In this document: positions 25,053 to 33,213 of the stretch, one piece after another
How the letters are laid out: the number at the start of each line of letters is the position of its first letter
Position numbering within the stretch: the first letter of the stretch is position 1
Assembly: GCF_000374865.1 (NCBI RefSeq)
Contig: NZ_KB895464.1
Location: 1-64,000, forward strand
Reading direction: 5' to 3'
DNA length: 64,000 nt
Source of the DNA: Arthrobacter sp. 135MFCol5.1
GTDB lineage: Bacteria; Actinomycetota; Actinomycetes; Actinomycetales; Micrococcaceae
Notes under the pieces: model-generated
What the model saw: only the letters and a program-made list of their open reading frames with translations
Told to the model about the DNA's origin: nothing
Database searches by the model: none
Program-made: the position numbers and the translations under genes

Positions 25053-26174
25053 GTGAAGGCACTTCGCTTCGGCCGCCACGCGGCTATCGCTGTTATCGCT
25101 GCGGGCGCACTCGCGCTGTCCGCCTGCGGTTCAGACAACGCCACGGGCACCGCGCCCGCAGGCAACCAGGCTTCGTCCGGCACCAAGGTCACCGGCACGC
25201 TGACCGGCATCGGTTCCTCTGCGCAGGGTGCGGCCATGGACGCATGGAAGACGAACTTCGCCTCCGCCAACTCCGGCGCCAGCGTGCAGTACTCCCCGGA
25301 CGGTTCCGGTGCCGGCCGCAAGGCAATCCTCGACGGCTCGGCCCAGTTCGCCGGTTCGGATGCCTACCTGAAGGATGACGAATACGCCTCCTCCAAGTCC
25401 GTGTGCGGCCCCGACGGCGCCATCAACGTCCCCGTCTACATCTCCCCGATCGCCGTGGCCTTCAACGTTCCCGGTGTCACCGACCTGAAGCTGGACGCCA
25501 CCACCGTCGCCAAGATCTTCCGCGGCCAGATCGCCAAATGGAACGACCCCGCGATCGCTGCCCTCAACGCGGGCGTCTCGCTGCCCGACCTCAAGGTCAC
25601 CCCGGTGAACCGCTCGGACGACTCCGGCACCACCCAGAACTTCACGGACTACCTGTCCGCCGCAGCCTCCGACGTCTGGACGGACAAGGCCGCCGGTGTC
25701 TGGCCCGCCAGCCTCCAGGGCGAGAACGCCAAGGGCACCTCCGGCGTGGTCAAGACCGTGACGGACACCCCCGGCGCCGTGACCTACGCCGACGACTCCG
25801 CCGTGAGCGGCAAGCTGGGCGTTGCACAGATCAAGGTGGGCGATTCCTTCACCAAGATCTCCGCCGATGCCGCCGCCAAGGCAGTCGACGCCGGCAAGCC
25901 CGTTGACGGCCGCGCCGCGAACGACCTCTCCATCAAGCTGGACCGCAAGACCACCATCGCCGGCGCCTACCCGATCGTCCTGGTGTCCTTCCACGTCCTG
26001 TGCACCACGTACGACAAGCAGGAGACCGTTGACCTGGTCAAGGCTTTCGAGCACTACGTAGTTTCCGCTGAGGGCCAGAAGGCCGCCGCGGACTCGGCCA
26101 AGTCCGCTCCGCTGTCCTCCGACCTCGCAGCCAAGGCCGCCAAGGCCATCGACTCGATCAAGGTCAAGTCCTAA
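25053..26174 (+). CDS. pstS: Phosphate ABC transporter substrate-binding lipoprotein PstS
   Basis: The extracellular phosphate receptor of the Pst system, 373 residues. The signal peptide ends in a lipobox (LSAC, Cys at residue 24). Phosphate-binding segments are recognisable: GSSAQG (about 53-58), SDGS-like PDGSGAGRKAI, and NRSDDSGTTQNF (about 190-200). The GTG start follows GGAAGGGG. The first gene of pstSCAB; a stable hairpin separates it from pstC. I could not identify a convincing PhoP box in the 250-bp leader. Confidence 0.95.
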   Translation: MKALRFGRHAAIAVIAAGALALSACGSDNATGTAPAGNQASSGTKVTGTLTGIGSSAQGAAMDAWKTNFASANSGASVQYSPDGSGAGRKAILDGSAQFAGSDAYLKDDEYASSKSVCGPDGAINVPVYISPIAVAFNVPGVTDLKLDATTVAKIFRGQIAKWNDPAIAALNAGVSLPDLKVTPVNRSDDSGTTQNFTDYLSAAASDVWTDKAAGVWPASLQGENAKGTSGVVKTVTDTPGAVTYADDSAVSGKLGVAQIKVGDSFTKISADAAAKAVDAGKPVDGRAANDLSIKLDRKTTIAGAYPIVLVSFHVLCTTYDKQETVDLVKAFEHYVVSAEGQKAAADSAKSAPLSSDLAAKAAKAIDSIKVKS

Positions 26175-26193
26175 CCATCGCCGCAAAACCGGG

Positions 26194-26226
26194 TTCCCCG
26201 CCTGCCGGAAGGCAGTGCGGGGAACT
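26194..26226 (+). terminator. Intercistronic hairpin between pstS and pstC
   Basis: The outer stem GTTCCCCGC/GCGGGGAAC (26194-26202, 26218-26226) encloses CTGCC/GGCAG capped by a GGAA tetraloop (a GNRA type), with one unpaired T. It starts 19 nt after pstS, with TTTG shortly after. It probably stabilises or partly ends the pstS message, giving more receptor than permease. Confidence 0.7.
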
Positions 26227-26277
26227 TGGCTTTGCACCCTGCTTCCTTAATCCAGCAACGAATCGAAGGGCCGTCGA

Positions 26278-27210
26278 ATGACCGCCACCTCCCTGACCAG
26301 TTCACAGGGCGCCGGACGCACCGGGGACAAAGTCTTCTCCGGGGCCGCACTGGCCGCCGGCTGCCTGATCCTCGCCGTCCTCTTCGGCGTCGCACTCTTC
26401 CTGGTGGTCCAGGCAATTCCCGCGCTGACCGCTCCCGCCGACAAGATCCAGGGCGGACAGGGCTTCTTCGCCTACATCTGGCCCATTGTCATTGGGACCC
26501 TGATCGCCGCCGTCATCGCGCTGGTGATCGCCACCCCGGTGGCCATCGGAGTAGCCCTCTTCATCTCGCACTTCGCGCCGCGCCGGCTCGCCTCCGGACT
26601 CGGTTACGTCGTGGACCTGCTCGCCGCCATCCCCTCCGTGGTCTATGGCGCCTGGGGCGCGGCGTTCCTGGCCAAGCAGATCTCTCCCGCCTACGGATGG
26701 CTCGCGGAGAACATGGGCTGGCTTCCCATCTTCCAGGGCCCCGCCTCCACCACCGGCAAGACCATCCTCACTGCGGGCATCGTCCTGTCGGTCATGGTCC
26801 TGCCCATCATCACCTCGCTGTCCCGGGAGATTTTCCTGCAGACCCCCAAGCTGCACGAGGAGGCGGCACTGGCGCTCGGTGCCACCCGCTGGGAAATGAT
26901 CAAGATGGCCGTGCTGCCCTTCGCCCGCCCGGGCATCATCAGCGCAATCATGCTGGGTCTGGGCCGCGCACTGGGCGAAACCATGGCCGTTGCCCTGGTC
27001 CTGTCCTCCGGCGCCCTGACCGCCAGCCTGATCCAGTCCGGCAACCAGACCATCGCGGCCGAGATCGCCCTGAACTTCCCGGAAGCCAGCGGCATCAAGG
27101 TCAGCACCCTGATCGCCGCCGGCCTGGTCCTGTTCGTCATCACCCTGGCCGTGAACATGATCGCCCGCTGGGTCATCACCCGGCACAAAGAATTCTCGGG
27201 AGCCAACTAA
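26278..27210 (+). CDS. pstC: Phosphate ABC transporter permease PstC
   Basis: A 310-residue membrane permease with six predicted helices. The ABC-coupling EAA loop appears as EEAALALGATRWEMIKMAVLP (about residues 200-220, quoted here to its 21st residue only in part: EEAALALGATRWEMIKM). It forms the phosphate channel with PstA. The ATG follows a GAAGGG sequence and lies 103 nt after pstS, behind the intercistronic hairpin. Its TAA is directly followed by the pstA ATG. Confidence 0.94.
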   Translation: MTATSLTSSQGAGRTGDKVFSGAALAAGCLILAVLFGVALFLVVQAIPALTAPADKIQGGQGFFAYIWPIVIGTLIAAVIALVIATPVAIGVALFISHFAPRRLASGLGYVVDLLAAIPSVVYGAWGAAFLAKQISPAYGWLAENMGWLPIFQGPASTTGKTILTAGIVLSVMVLPIITSLSREIFLQTPKLHEEAALALGATRWEMIKMAVLPFARPGIISAIMLGLGRALGETMAVALVLSSGALTASLIQSGNQTIAAEIALNFPEASGIKVSTLIAAGLVLFVITLAVNMIARWVITRHKEFSGAN

Positions 27211-28323
27211 ATGACCTCCACGCTTACCCCGGTCCGCAGCAAGCGGTCCGCGCTCACCAAGGGCCAGCTGCCCAAATACGCCCCCTACGCCGTCCTTGCC
27301 GCGGCGTTGATCGTCGGCGCTGCCATCCTTGCCCTGATCGGCTTCAATGCGTTCGGGTGGGGAGTGGTCTCGGCCTTGCTCTTCGCCATCGGCCTGGTGT
27401 CCTGGAGCGCAGCGGTGGAAGGTTCCCGCAGGGCCAAGGACAAGCTGGCCACCTGCCTGGTGGTTGGCTCATTCCTGGTGGCCCTCCTGCCGCTCGTTTC
27501 GGTGATCTGGACGGTACTGGTGAACGGCATTCCGGGACTCCTGGATCCCGGCTTCCTCACCACCTCCATGAACGGCGTCACGGGCGCGTTCGACAACAAG
27601 GCCGTGGAGGGTGGCGGCCCGGTCATGGGCGGCATCTACCACGCAATCCTGGGCACCGTACAGATCACCCTGCTGGCCACCGTCATCTCCGTACCCGTGG
27701 GGCTGCTCACGGCCATCTACCTGGTGGAGTATGGCCACGACGGCCGCCTGGCCAAGGCCATCACGTTCTTCGTGGACGTCATGACCGGCATCCCCTCCAT
27801 CGTGGCCGGCCTCTTTGCCGCCGCATTCTTCTTCGTGGTGGTGGGCCCGGGGACCAAGACCGGTGCCGTGGCCGCCGTCGCCCTTTCTGTCCTGATGATC
27901 CCCGTGGTGGTCCGCTCGAGCGAGGAAATGCTCAAGATTGTCCCCAACGAACTGCGCGAGGCCGCCTACGCCCTGGGCGTGCGCAAGTGGCGGACCATCC
28001 TCAAGGTGGTCATCCCGACGGCGATTTCCGGCATCGCGTCCGGCGTCACCCTGGCGATCGCCCGGGTCATCGGCGAGACGGCACCCATCCTGGTCACCGC
28101 GGGCTTTGCCACGAGCATCAACTCCAATGTTTTCGGCGGGTGGATGGCATCACTGCCCACGTTCATCTACACCCAGATCCTGAACCCCACCTCGCCATCG
28201 AACCCGGATCCGTCCTCGCAGCGGGCCTGGGGCGCGGCGTTGGTGCTGATCATCCTGGTCATGGTCCTGAACCTGGCGGCCCGCCTGATCGCCAGGATCT
28301 TCGCCCCCAAGACCGGCCGGTAA
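27211..28323 (+). CDS. pstA: Phosphate ABC transporter permease PstA
   Basis: A 370-residue permease, longer than E. coli PstA (about 296) because two extra N-terminal hydrophobic segments (residues 25-65) precede the core, as is common in actinobacteria. The EAA-like coupling loop is REAAYALGVRKWRTILKVV, and GETAPILVTAG follows. Start and pstC stop are contiguous (TAAATG), indicating translational coupling. Confidence 0.93.
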   Translation: MTSTLTPVRSKRSALTKGQLPKYAPYAVLAAALIVGAAILALIGFNAFGWGVVSALLFAIGLVSWSAAVEGSRRAKDKLATCLVVGSFLVALLPLVSVIWTVLVNGIPGLLDPGFLTTSMNGVTGAFDNKAVEGGGPVMGGIYHAILGTVQITLLATVISVPVGLLTAIYLVEYGHDGRLAKAITFFVDVMTGIPSIVAGLFAAAFFFVVVGPGTKTGAVAAVALSVLMIPVVVRSSEEMLKIVPNELREAAYALGVRKWRTILKVVIPTAISGIASGVTLAIARVIGETAPILVTAGFATSINSNVFGGWMASLPTFIYTQILNPTSPSNPDPSSQRAWGAALVLIILVMVLNLAARLIARIFAPKTGR

Positions 28324-28402
28324 CCAGGCCGCCGGCCCGGCCTTCCGTCCCACCGTGGCGGATCCTAGACTTCAACCCATACCCAGTAAGTGAAGGAACA
28401 CC

Positions 28403-29182
28403 ATGTCTAAGCGCATCGACGTCAAGGACCTGAACGTGTATTACGGCGATTTCCTCGCCGTGGAGGACGTCAGCATCAACATCGAGGCCAAGTCCGTCAC
28501 CGCGTTCATCGGCCCCTCCGGCTGTGGCAAGTCCACGTTCCTGCGGACCTTGAACCGCATGCACGAGGTCATCCCCGGCGCCCGCGTGGAAGGCGAGGTG
28601 CTTCTGGACGGCGACAACCTCTACGGCCCCGGCGTGGACCCTGTGACGGTCCGTTCCCAGATTGGAATGGTTTTCCAGCGGCCCAACCCGTTCCCCACCA
28701 TGTCCATCCGCGACAACGTGCTGGCCGGCGTCAAGCTGAACAACAAGAAGATCTCCAAGGGCGAGGCCGATGTCCTGGTGGAGCGCTCGCTCAAAGGCGC
28801 CAACCTCTGGAACGAGGTCAAGGACAGGCTCGAAAAGCCTGGCTCCGGCCTCTCCGGCGGCCAGCAGCAGCGCCTCTGCATCGCCCGCGCCATCGCCGTG
28901 GAGCCGCAGGTGATCCTGATGGACGAGCCCTGCTCCGCCCTGGACCCGATTTCCACCCTGGCCATTGAAGACCTCATCAATGAGCTCAAGGACCAGTACA
29001 CCGTGGTGATCGTGACCCACAACATGCAGCAGGCCGCCCGCGTCTCCGATAAGACGGCCTTCTTCAACATTGCCGGGACGGGCAAGCCGGGCAAGCTGAT
29101 CGAGTACGGTGACACCCACACCATCTTCAGCAACCCGGTGCAGAAGGCCACCGAAGACTACGTCTCGGGACGCTTCGGGTAG
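28403..29182 (+). CDS. pstB: Phosphate ABC transporter ATP-binding protein PstB
   Basis: A 259-residue ABC ATPase powering phosphate import. Walker A is GPSGCGKST (about 37-45), the Q loop is MVFQRPNPFP, the signature is LSGGQQQRLCIARA, Walker B is VILMDEPCSALDP, and the switch His is in VTHNMQQA. The gene starts 79 nt after pstA. No phoU follows; the DUF47 gene at 30713 belongs with PiT. Confidence 0.95.
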   Translation: MSKRIDVKDLNVYYGDFLAVEDVSINIEAKSVTAFIGPSGCGKSTFLRTLNRMHEVIPGARVEGEVLLDGDNLYGPGVDPVTVRSQIGMVFQRPNPFPTMSIRDNVLAGVKLNNKKISKGEADVLVERSLKGANLWNEVKDRLEKPGSGLSGGQQQRLCIARAIAVEPQVILMDEPCSALDPISTLAIEDLINELKDQYTVVIVTHNMQQAARVSDKTAFFNIAGTGKPGKLIEYGDTHTIFSNPVQKATEDYVSGRFG

Positions 29183-29276
29183 GCAGCTGCTCCGTGGTGG
29201 CGAACTCCGACAGCATTTAGTACGCTGAACTAGATACTTTTGAAACTAGTAGTAAGCCAGCTTTAGGAGTTTTGCC

Positions 29277-29675
29277 ATGACGCAGACGGCCAGCAACCCC
29301 GGCCCCCAGCTTACGGTTTCCGTACCCGCTGCGGGCGCACCGGCGAAGCCCGCCGTGCACGTGCAGGACTTTGACGCGGCCGCCGGACTCGCCGCCACCC
29401 TTGGGGGTGGGCCGCTCGTCCCGCAAATCGACCCGGAGGCAATAGCGGCGGCCGGGGATGCGGAGGATGTGCTCACGGAGGTGTGGCGGACCAGTTCCTA
29501 CCTCGAGGGCAAGCAGTGGGAGTTGGACAGCGCCCTCGAAGCGCTGCGCCAGGCGGTCCGGAAGGCTTCTTCTGCGGGTGTCGCCCGGGATGAACTTTGC
29601 ACGGCGGCGAACCTGTCTGCCGAAGAGCTGGCCGCGATCCTGCTGGGCCCTGAAGCAGCACCCGCTGCCATCTAG
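29277..29675 (+). CDS. Hypothetical protein with possible C-terminal helix-turn-helix
   Basis: A 132-residue protein, not recognised. The N-terminal third is Pro/Ala-rich; the C-terminal half is helical, and AGVARDELCTAANLSAEEL resembles a helix-turn-helix. TAGGAG stands 8-9 nt before the ATG. Upstream, the direct repeat AACTAG occurs twice (29228-29233 and 29244-29249), 16 bp apart, which could be a regulatory site. It lies between pstB and the convergent PiT gene, but no phosphate role can be read from the sequence. Confidence 0.6.
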   Translation: MTQTASNPGPQLTVSVPAAGAPAKPAVHVQDFDAAAGLAATLGGGPLVPQIDPEAIAAAGDAEDVLTEVWRTSSYLEGKQWELDSALEALRQAVRKASSAGVARDELCTAANLSAEELAAILLGPEAAPAAI

Positions 29676-29700
29676 GGCCACGCACTTCTTCGGTTCCCGG

Positions 29701-30711
29701 CTACCTGGCCAGCGGTGACAGCGCCAGCGCCAGCACGAAGGCCATGGCGCAGGTGGCTACCGGCGTCAGGACCCAGAGCCAGATGATCCTGATGACCAGC
29801 TTCCGGTTGGTCACGGAAAAGTGCTGGTTCTCGCCCGCGCCCAGGGTGCCCGCCGTGACGGTGTGGGTGGTGGACAACGGCCAGTGCAACCCGATGGCGC
29901 CCACGAAGAGCATCAGCGCGCTGAAGGTCTGCGCCACGGAGCCGCGCAGGGGATCGATCCGGGTGATCTTGTAGCCGATGGTGTACGAGATCCGCCATCC
30001 TCCGAACAACGTCCCGGCTGTCATCATCACCGCCGACAGCAAGGCCACCCAGATGGGGATCCCGCCGTCGGCGTACCCTGCCGCAAGCAGGGCCAGCAAC
30101 AGCACGGCACTGACCCGCTGCCCGTCCTGCAGGCCGTGGCCGAAAGCCACCGCGCCGGCGGCAATCGCCTGCGCCCTCCGGAACCGCTGGTTCACCACGT
30201 TGGGTTGGGTGTAGCGCGCTCCCCAGGTGGCCGGATAGACCAGCAGGAAGGATCCGCTGTAGGCCACGAGCGGGGAAAGCACTAGCGGGAGGACCACCTG
30301 GAACAGCAGCGACTGGTCCACGCCCGCCACCCCAGGGCCTCCCACCGCAAGGCTGGCCAGTCCCGCCCCTGCGAGTCCCCCCACCAGGGCATGGGTGGAG
30401 GAGGCGGGGATGCCGCGGCGCCACATCAGCAGGCCCCAGGCGCAGGCGCTGGCCAGGCCGGCCACCAGTATGGCGAGGCCGCCCGGGCCGGCCGGGAGAT
30501 TGATCCAGGTCCGGCTGGCTGCAACGGCAAGCATCGCGCTCAGCAGGGCGCCCACGAAGTTGAAGAACGCAGCCAGGAGCACGGCCACGCTGGGCGTGAG
30601 TGCGCGGTTCCGCACGGCGAGGGCAACCGAGGTGGAGGCATCACGGAAGCCGTTCAGGAAGGCAAACGCTGCGGCCAGCAGGACCACCCCAGCAAAGATG
30701 GCTGCGGCCAC
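29701..30711 (-). CDS. Inorganic phosphate transporter, PiT family
   Basis: A 336-residue low-affinity phosphate:cation symporter with about ten hydrophobic segments. The PiT signature is present in both halves: FLNGFRDASTSVALAV near the N-terminus and FGHGLQDGQR in the middle. In many PiT proteins the motif is GxNDxxN; here NGFRDAS and HGLQDGQ are the variants. GTG start, 1 nt after the DUF47 gene stop, so the two form an operon. Confidence 0.9.
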   Translation of the reverse strand: MAAAIFAGVVLLAAAFAFLNGFRDASTSVALAVRNRALTPSVAVLLAAFFNFVGALLSAMLAVAASRTWINLPAGPGGLAILVAGLASACAWGLLMWRRGIPASSTHALVGGLAGAGLASLAVGGPGVAGVDQSLLFQVVLPLVLSPLVAYSGSFLLVYPATWGARYTQPNVVNQRFRRAQAIAAGAVAFGHGLQDGQRVSAVLLLALLAAGYADGGIPIWVALLSAVMMTAGTLFGGWRISYTIGYKITRIDPLRGSVAQTFSALMLFVGAIGLHWPLSTTHTVTAGTLGAGENQHFSVTNRKLVIRIIWLWVLTPVATCAMAFVLALALSPLAR

Positions 30712-30712
30712 G

Positions 30713-31330
30713 TCAGGATTCCTTGACGATGATGCTGCCTACCTGGGTGGCCACCCGCCGCATGTCCTTGGTTACCTCCACCAGCTGGTTGGCGATGTCC
30801 CGGTTGCGCGAGTACTGCGCCCACTTCATGTCGGCGATCATGTCGGCAACCCACACCCGGTGGGTGCGTTCGGCGCGTTTTGCAAGGCGCAGGATCTCGA
30901 TCCAGTAATCCTCGAGGTCGTCCAGGTCATTGAGCCGGCGCATGGCATCAACCGTCAGCTCCGCCTGCCGGCTGATGATCTCCAGCTGGTCGGCCGCCCG
31001 CTTGGGCAGGCGGTCCAGCTTGTACAGGGCCACCAGTTCCGCGGCCGCGTCCATCTTCTCCATGGCCTCGTTGAGGTAGCGGGACAGGGCGTACATGTCC
31101 TCGCGGGGGAGGGGGTTCACGAAGCTGGAGCGCATGTGCGTCAGCAGCGCGAAATGCAGCTCGGCGGACTTGGCCTCGAGGTTGTGCATGTGATCTACGA
31201 GCTTGCCGTGTTCGTCCGCGGGTACGCCAAGGATTTCGGCCAGGGTTGCGCTGGCCAACACGATCTGTTGTGCCATCTGCGATAGGAGGTTCAGCCCTGC
31301 GGGCTCCTGGGGAAAAAGGCGCAGCTTCAC
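30713..31330 (-). CDS. DUF47 (PhoU-like) PiT accessory protein
   Basis: A 205-residue all-helical protein of the DUF47 family, which is related to PhoU and usually encoded beside PiT transporters, where it is thought to modulate transport. Typical segments are KLRLFPQEPAG at the N-terminus and LYKLDRLPKRAADQ in the middle. GTG 31330 is chosen because family similarity starts there; the frame is open to 31399 without similarity. First gene of the pit operon. Confidence 0.87.
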   Translation of the reverse strand: MKLRLFPQEPAGLNLLSQMAQQIVLASATLAEILGVPADEHGKLVDHMHNLEAKSAELHFALLTHMRSSFVNPLPREDMYALSRYLNEAMEKMDAAAELVALYKLDRLPKRAADQLEIISRQAELTVDAMRRLNDLDDLEDYWIEILRLAKRAERTHRVWVADMIADMKWAQYSRNRDIANQLVEVTKDMRRVATQVGSIIVKES

Positions 31331-31633
31331 GTGTTTACCGGTCTCCGGGGACTGTTCAAGGCGGGCGTTGCTGCCGTGTGACTTGACGCCGACGCGCAAC
31401 TGTCGCCTACTCTACCGGCCCGAAAGAGTGTGCCTTGAATTGGCTGCCGGGACGAGGGCAGAAAAATGGTGCCGAACCGGATACGCCTCTCGGCGGTAGG
31501 CCGCTCTAGGCGGCTAATTGTTGAAGCCCGGGGGTTTCGCGGCTCGGCACCGGCTTCAGTCTTCTACTTAGCCCCGCCCAAGTCAATCTTGACAGCCGGC
31601 CGTTGGCGGGTGCGGAAAATATCAGGGCGGCGC
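31331..31633. other. 303-bp intergenic region upstream of the pit operon
   Basis: It separates the DUF47 start from the end of the 219-residue gene, both on the minus strand, so it should hold the pit promoter. I see no confident -35/-10 pair, palindrome, RNA gene or conserved frame in it. Confidence 0.5.
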
Positions 31634-32293
31634 CTAATCGAGTTCGCCCAGGCGCCACGCGTTGGCGGCGTGTTCCAGGTCTTCGGCGGTCTTGACCAGC
31701 TGGTGCGAGTTGCGGGTCAGCTTGCTGGCGTGGGCCTCATTGGCGTGCTCGGCGCCGTCCGCGAGCGTGGCCTGGCCGAGGGCCACCACCCGGCAGAAAG
31801 CTGCCGAGCGTTCCAGCGCAACGTCGAAATCGCCGTCGAACGCGCCTGAGAGGATGGCGTCCGCCATGGTGCGCATTTCATCAGCGCCCGGCGGCTCGGC
31901 GGCACCGGCCACCACGTTGGACACCTGTGCCGTGTCCCGGCCGGCCCGGAAGTAGACAGATATCCGCTCGGGGTCACGGACGGTGGCGGCACGGAGCGCG
32001 TAGAGCCGCCAGAGCGCACCGGGCAGGGAGCGGGCCGGGCTTTCGGCCCACATCTCGGCAATGGCATCCAGGCCTTGCTCGTCGGCGAGCTTCACCAGGC
32101 GTTCGGTGATGACGGGATCGTCGCTGTCCCGGCCATGGCGGACCAGCGCCTGCGCGGCAAGGTGGGCGGCCTCCGAGACGCGGGCGGGATCGGCGCCGCC
32201 GGCGAACGGCTCGAAATCCATTGGGGCGAACGGCTTTGGTTTGTGGTGCCGGTTGCTGCCGCCGTAGGGGCTGGTTCCTGCTTGCTCGCTCAT
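31634..32293 (-). CDS. Conserved-looking hypothetical protein (219 residues)
   Basis: Not recognised. It begins with a basic His/Pro-rich stretch (GGSNRHHKPKPFAPMDFEPF) followed by a largely helical, acidic domain. There are no membrane segments or signal peptide and one cysteine. It has its own leaderless promoter (TAGCGT, 6 nt, ATG). The neighbours, tRNA-Lys and the pit operon, give no functional hint. Confidence 0.7.
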   Translation of the reverse strand: MSEQAGTSPYGGSNRHHKPKPFAPMDFEPFAGGADPARVSEAAHLAAQALVRHGRDSDDPVITERLVKLADEQGLDAIAEMWAESPARSLPGALWRLYALRAATVRDPERISVYFRAGRDTAQVSNVVAGAAEPPGADEMRTMADAILSGAFDGDFDVALERSAAFCRVVALGQATLADGAEHANEAHASKLTRNSHQLVKTAEDLEHAANAWRLGELD

Positions 32294-32299
32294 GCCCCC

Positions 32300-32305
32300 A
32301 CGCTA
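32300..32305 (-). promoter_or_regulatory. -10 box of a leaderless promoter for the gene at 31634-32293
   Basis: Minus-strand TAGCGT, 6 nt, then the ATG whose first base is 32293. Confidence 0.55.
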
Positions 32306-32501
32306 CTCCTGTGCCGCAGCGGAAATCGAGCGTCTTCGCGTTCGCCCGGTCCCCGCAGAAAGTGCCGTTGGTCCCGGACAAGCGCACGACGGCGGCTCCC
32401 GGACCAGGTGCGAAAGACGCCCGAACCATGGGTTAGAGTATTAACGTCCAGAAATGGATTGGGCCGGGCGGAACGACACAGCGTGTCTGACCGACCGGCA
32501 G

Positions 32502-32574
32502 GGGCCTTTAGCTCAGTTGGTAGAGCATCGGACTTTTAATCCGTGGGTCGTGGGTTCGAGCCCCACAGGGCCCA
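32502..32574 (+). tRNA. tRNA-Lys (anticodon UUU)
   Basis: A 73-nt cloverleaf. The acceptor stem GGGCCTT pairs with AGGGCCC, the D arm is GCTC...GAGC, the anticodon loop CTTTTAA has TTT at 32535-32537, and the T arm is GTGGGTTCGAGCCCCAC. The discriminator is A at 32574. CCA is not encoded (CCC follows). A U-U mismatch closes the outer end of the anticodon stem. A Rho-independent terminator follows 16 nt downstream. Confidence 0.97.
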
Positions 32575-32590
32575 CCCACAGAAGGTTTTG

Positions 32591-32622
32591 AAGGTCCGCC
32601 GTGAGGCGGGCCTTTTCCTTTT
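32591..32622 (+). terminator. Rho-independent terminator of tRNA-Lys
   Basis: AAGGTCCGCC (32591-32600) pairs with GGCGGGCCTT (32605-32614) through one G-U pair, around a GTGA loop, followed by a T-rich tract to 32622. Confidence 0.9.
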
Positions 32623-32739
32623 AAGCCTGGGATTCAGGCTCGCACGACTATCCCGTTGCGCGGTATCCCGCCACGGAACGAGATGGGAACGCCAGCTCCA
32701 CCGCTGCTCCAGGGCCCCAGTGCCTGCCGTGTTCGGCGT

Positions 32740-33081
32740 TCAGCTGGCGGGATCGTACTGGAAGGCCCGCACTTCCTGGGCGCAGCGGCAGGCGGTGGCG
32801 ATCTTGGAGGCCCAGTGGAGGGCGGCGTCGTACGTGGGCAACTCCAGTATTGTGTAGCCGCCCTCGATCTGCGCTGTCTGGGGGTAGGTGCCCTCGCGCA
32901 CTGCTCCTTCGCCGCTGACCATCACGGGCGGGACGCTCTCGTCGATGCCCCCGCCAAACACCCAGACACCGGCTTCCTTTGCCTCCTGGACCACCGCATG
33001 GGCCGCGTCGGCAACTTCCTGCAGCCCGCCGTCGGGGATGTCCATGACGCCACTGGGGAACGAGATCAGGTACTTGGTCAT
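32740..33081 (-). CDS. YCII-related (YciI/DGPF-type) protein
   Basis: A 113-residue ferredoxin-like fold protein of the YCII group: MTKYLISFPSGVMD at the start, GGYTILELPTYDAALHWA in the middle and a short C-terminal EVRAF strand. Members often accompany ECF sigma factors or act as small enzymes; the role here is unknown. GAAGGAG lies about 9 nt before ATG 33081. The frame is open much further upstream, but that would overlap the divergent LacI gene. Confidence 0.85.
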   Translation of the reverse strand: MTKYLISFPSGVMDIPDGGLQEVADAAHAVVQEAKEAGVWVFGGGIDESVPPVMVSGEGAVREGTYPQTAQIEGGYTILELPTYDAALHWASKIATACRCAQEVRAFQYDPAS

Positions 33082-33201
33082 TGGGCAGGCTCCTTCTTTG
33101 CAGGCGCGGATCACCTTCATCCTTCCCACCACCAGGGGGCCGCGCAAGGATTTGTTCCCACCGCTGGCGCTGCAAAACAGGATGCCGCCGCGGCCGAAAG
33201 G

Positions 33202-33207
33202 CACAAT
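33202..33207 (+). promoter_or_regulatory. -10-like box of a leaderless promoter for the LacI gene at 33214
   Basis: CACAAT is followed by 6 nt and the ATG at 33214, with no SD. The first base departs from TANNNT. Confidence 0.4.
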
Positions 33208-33213
33208 AGGCAC

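Noticed and set aside
26226..28433. Long plus-strand frame running across pstC, pstA and into pstB
   Set aside because: Arg/Pro/His-rich shadow in another frame; pstC, pstA and pstB fully explain the region.
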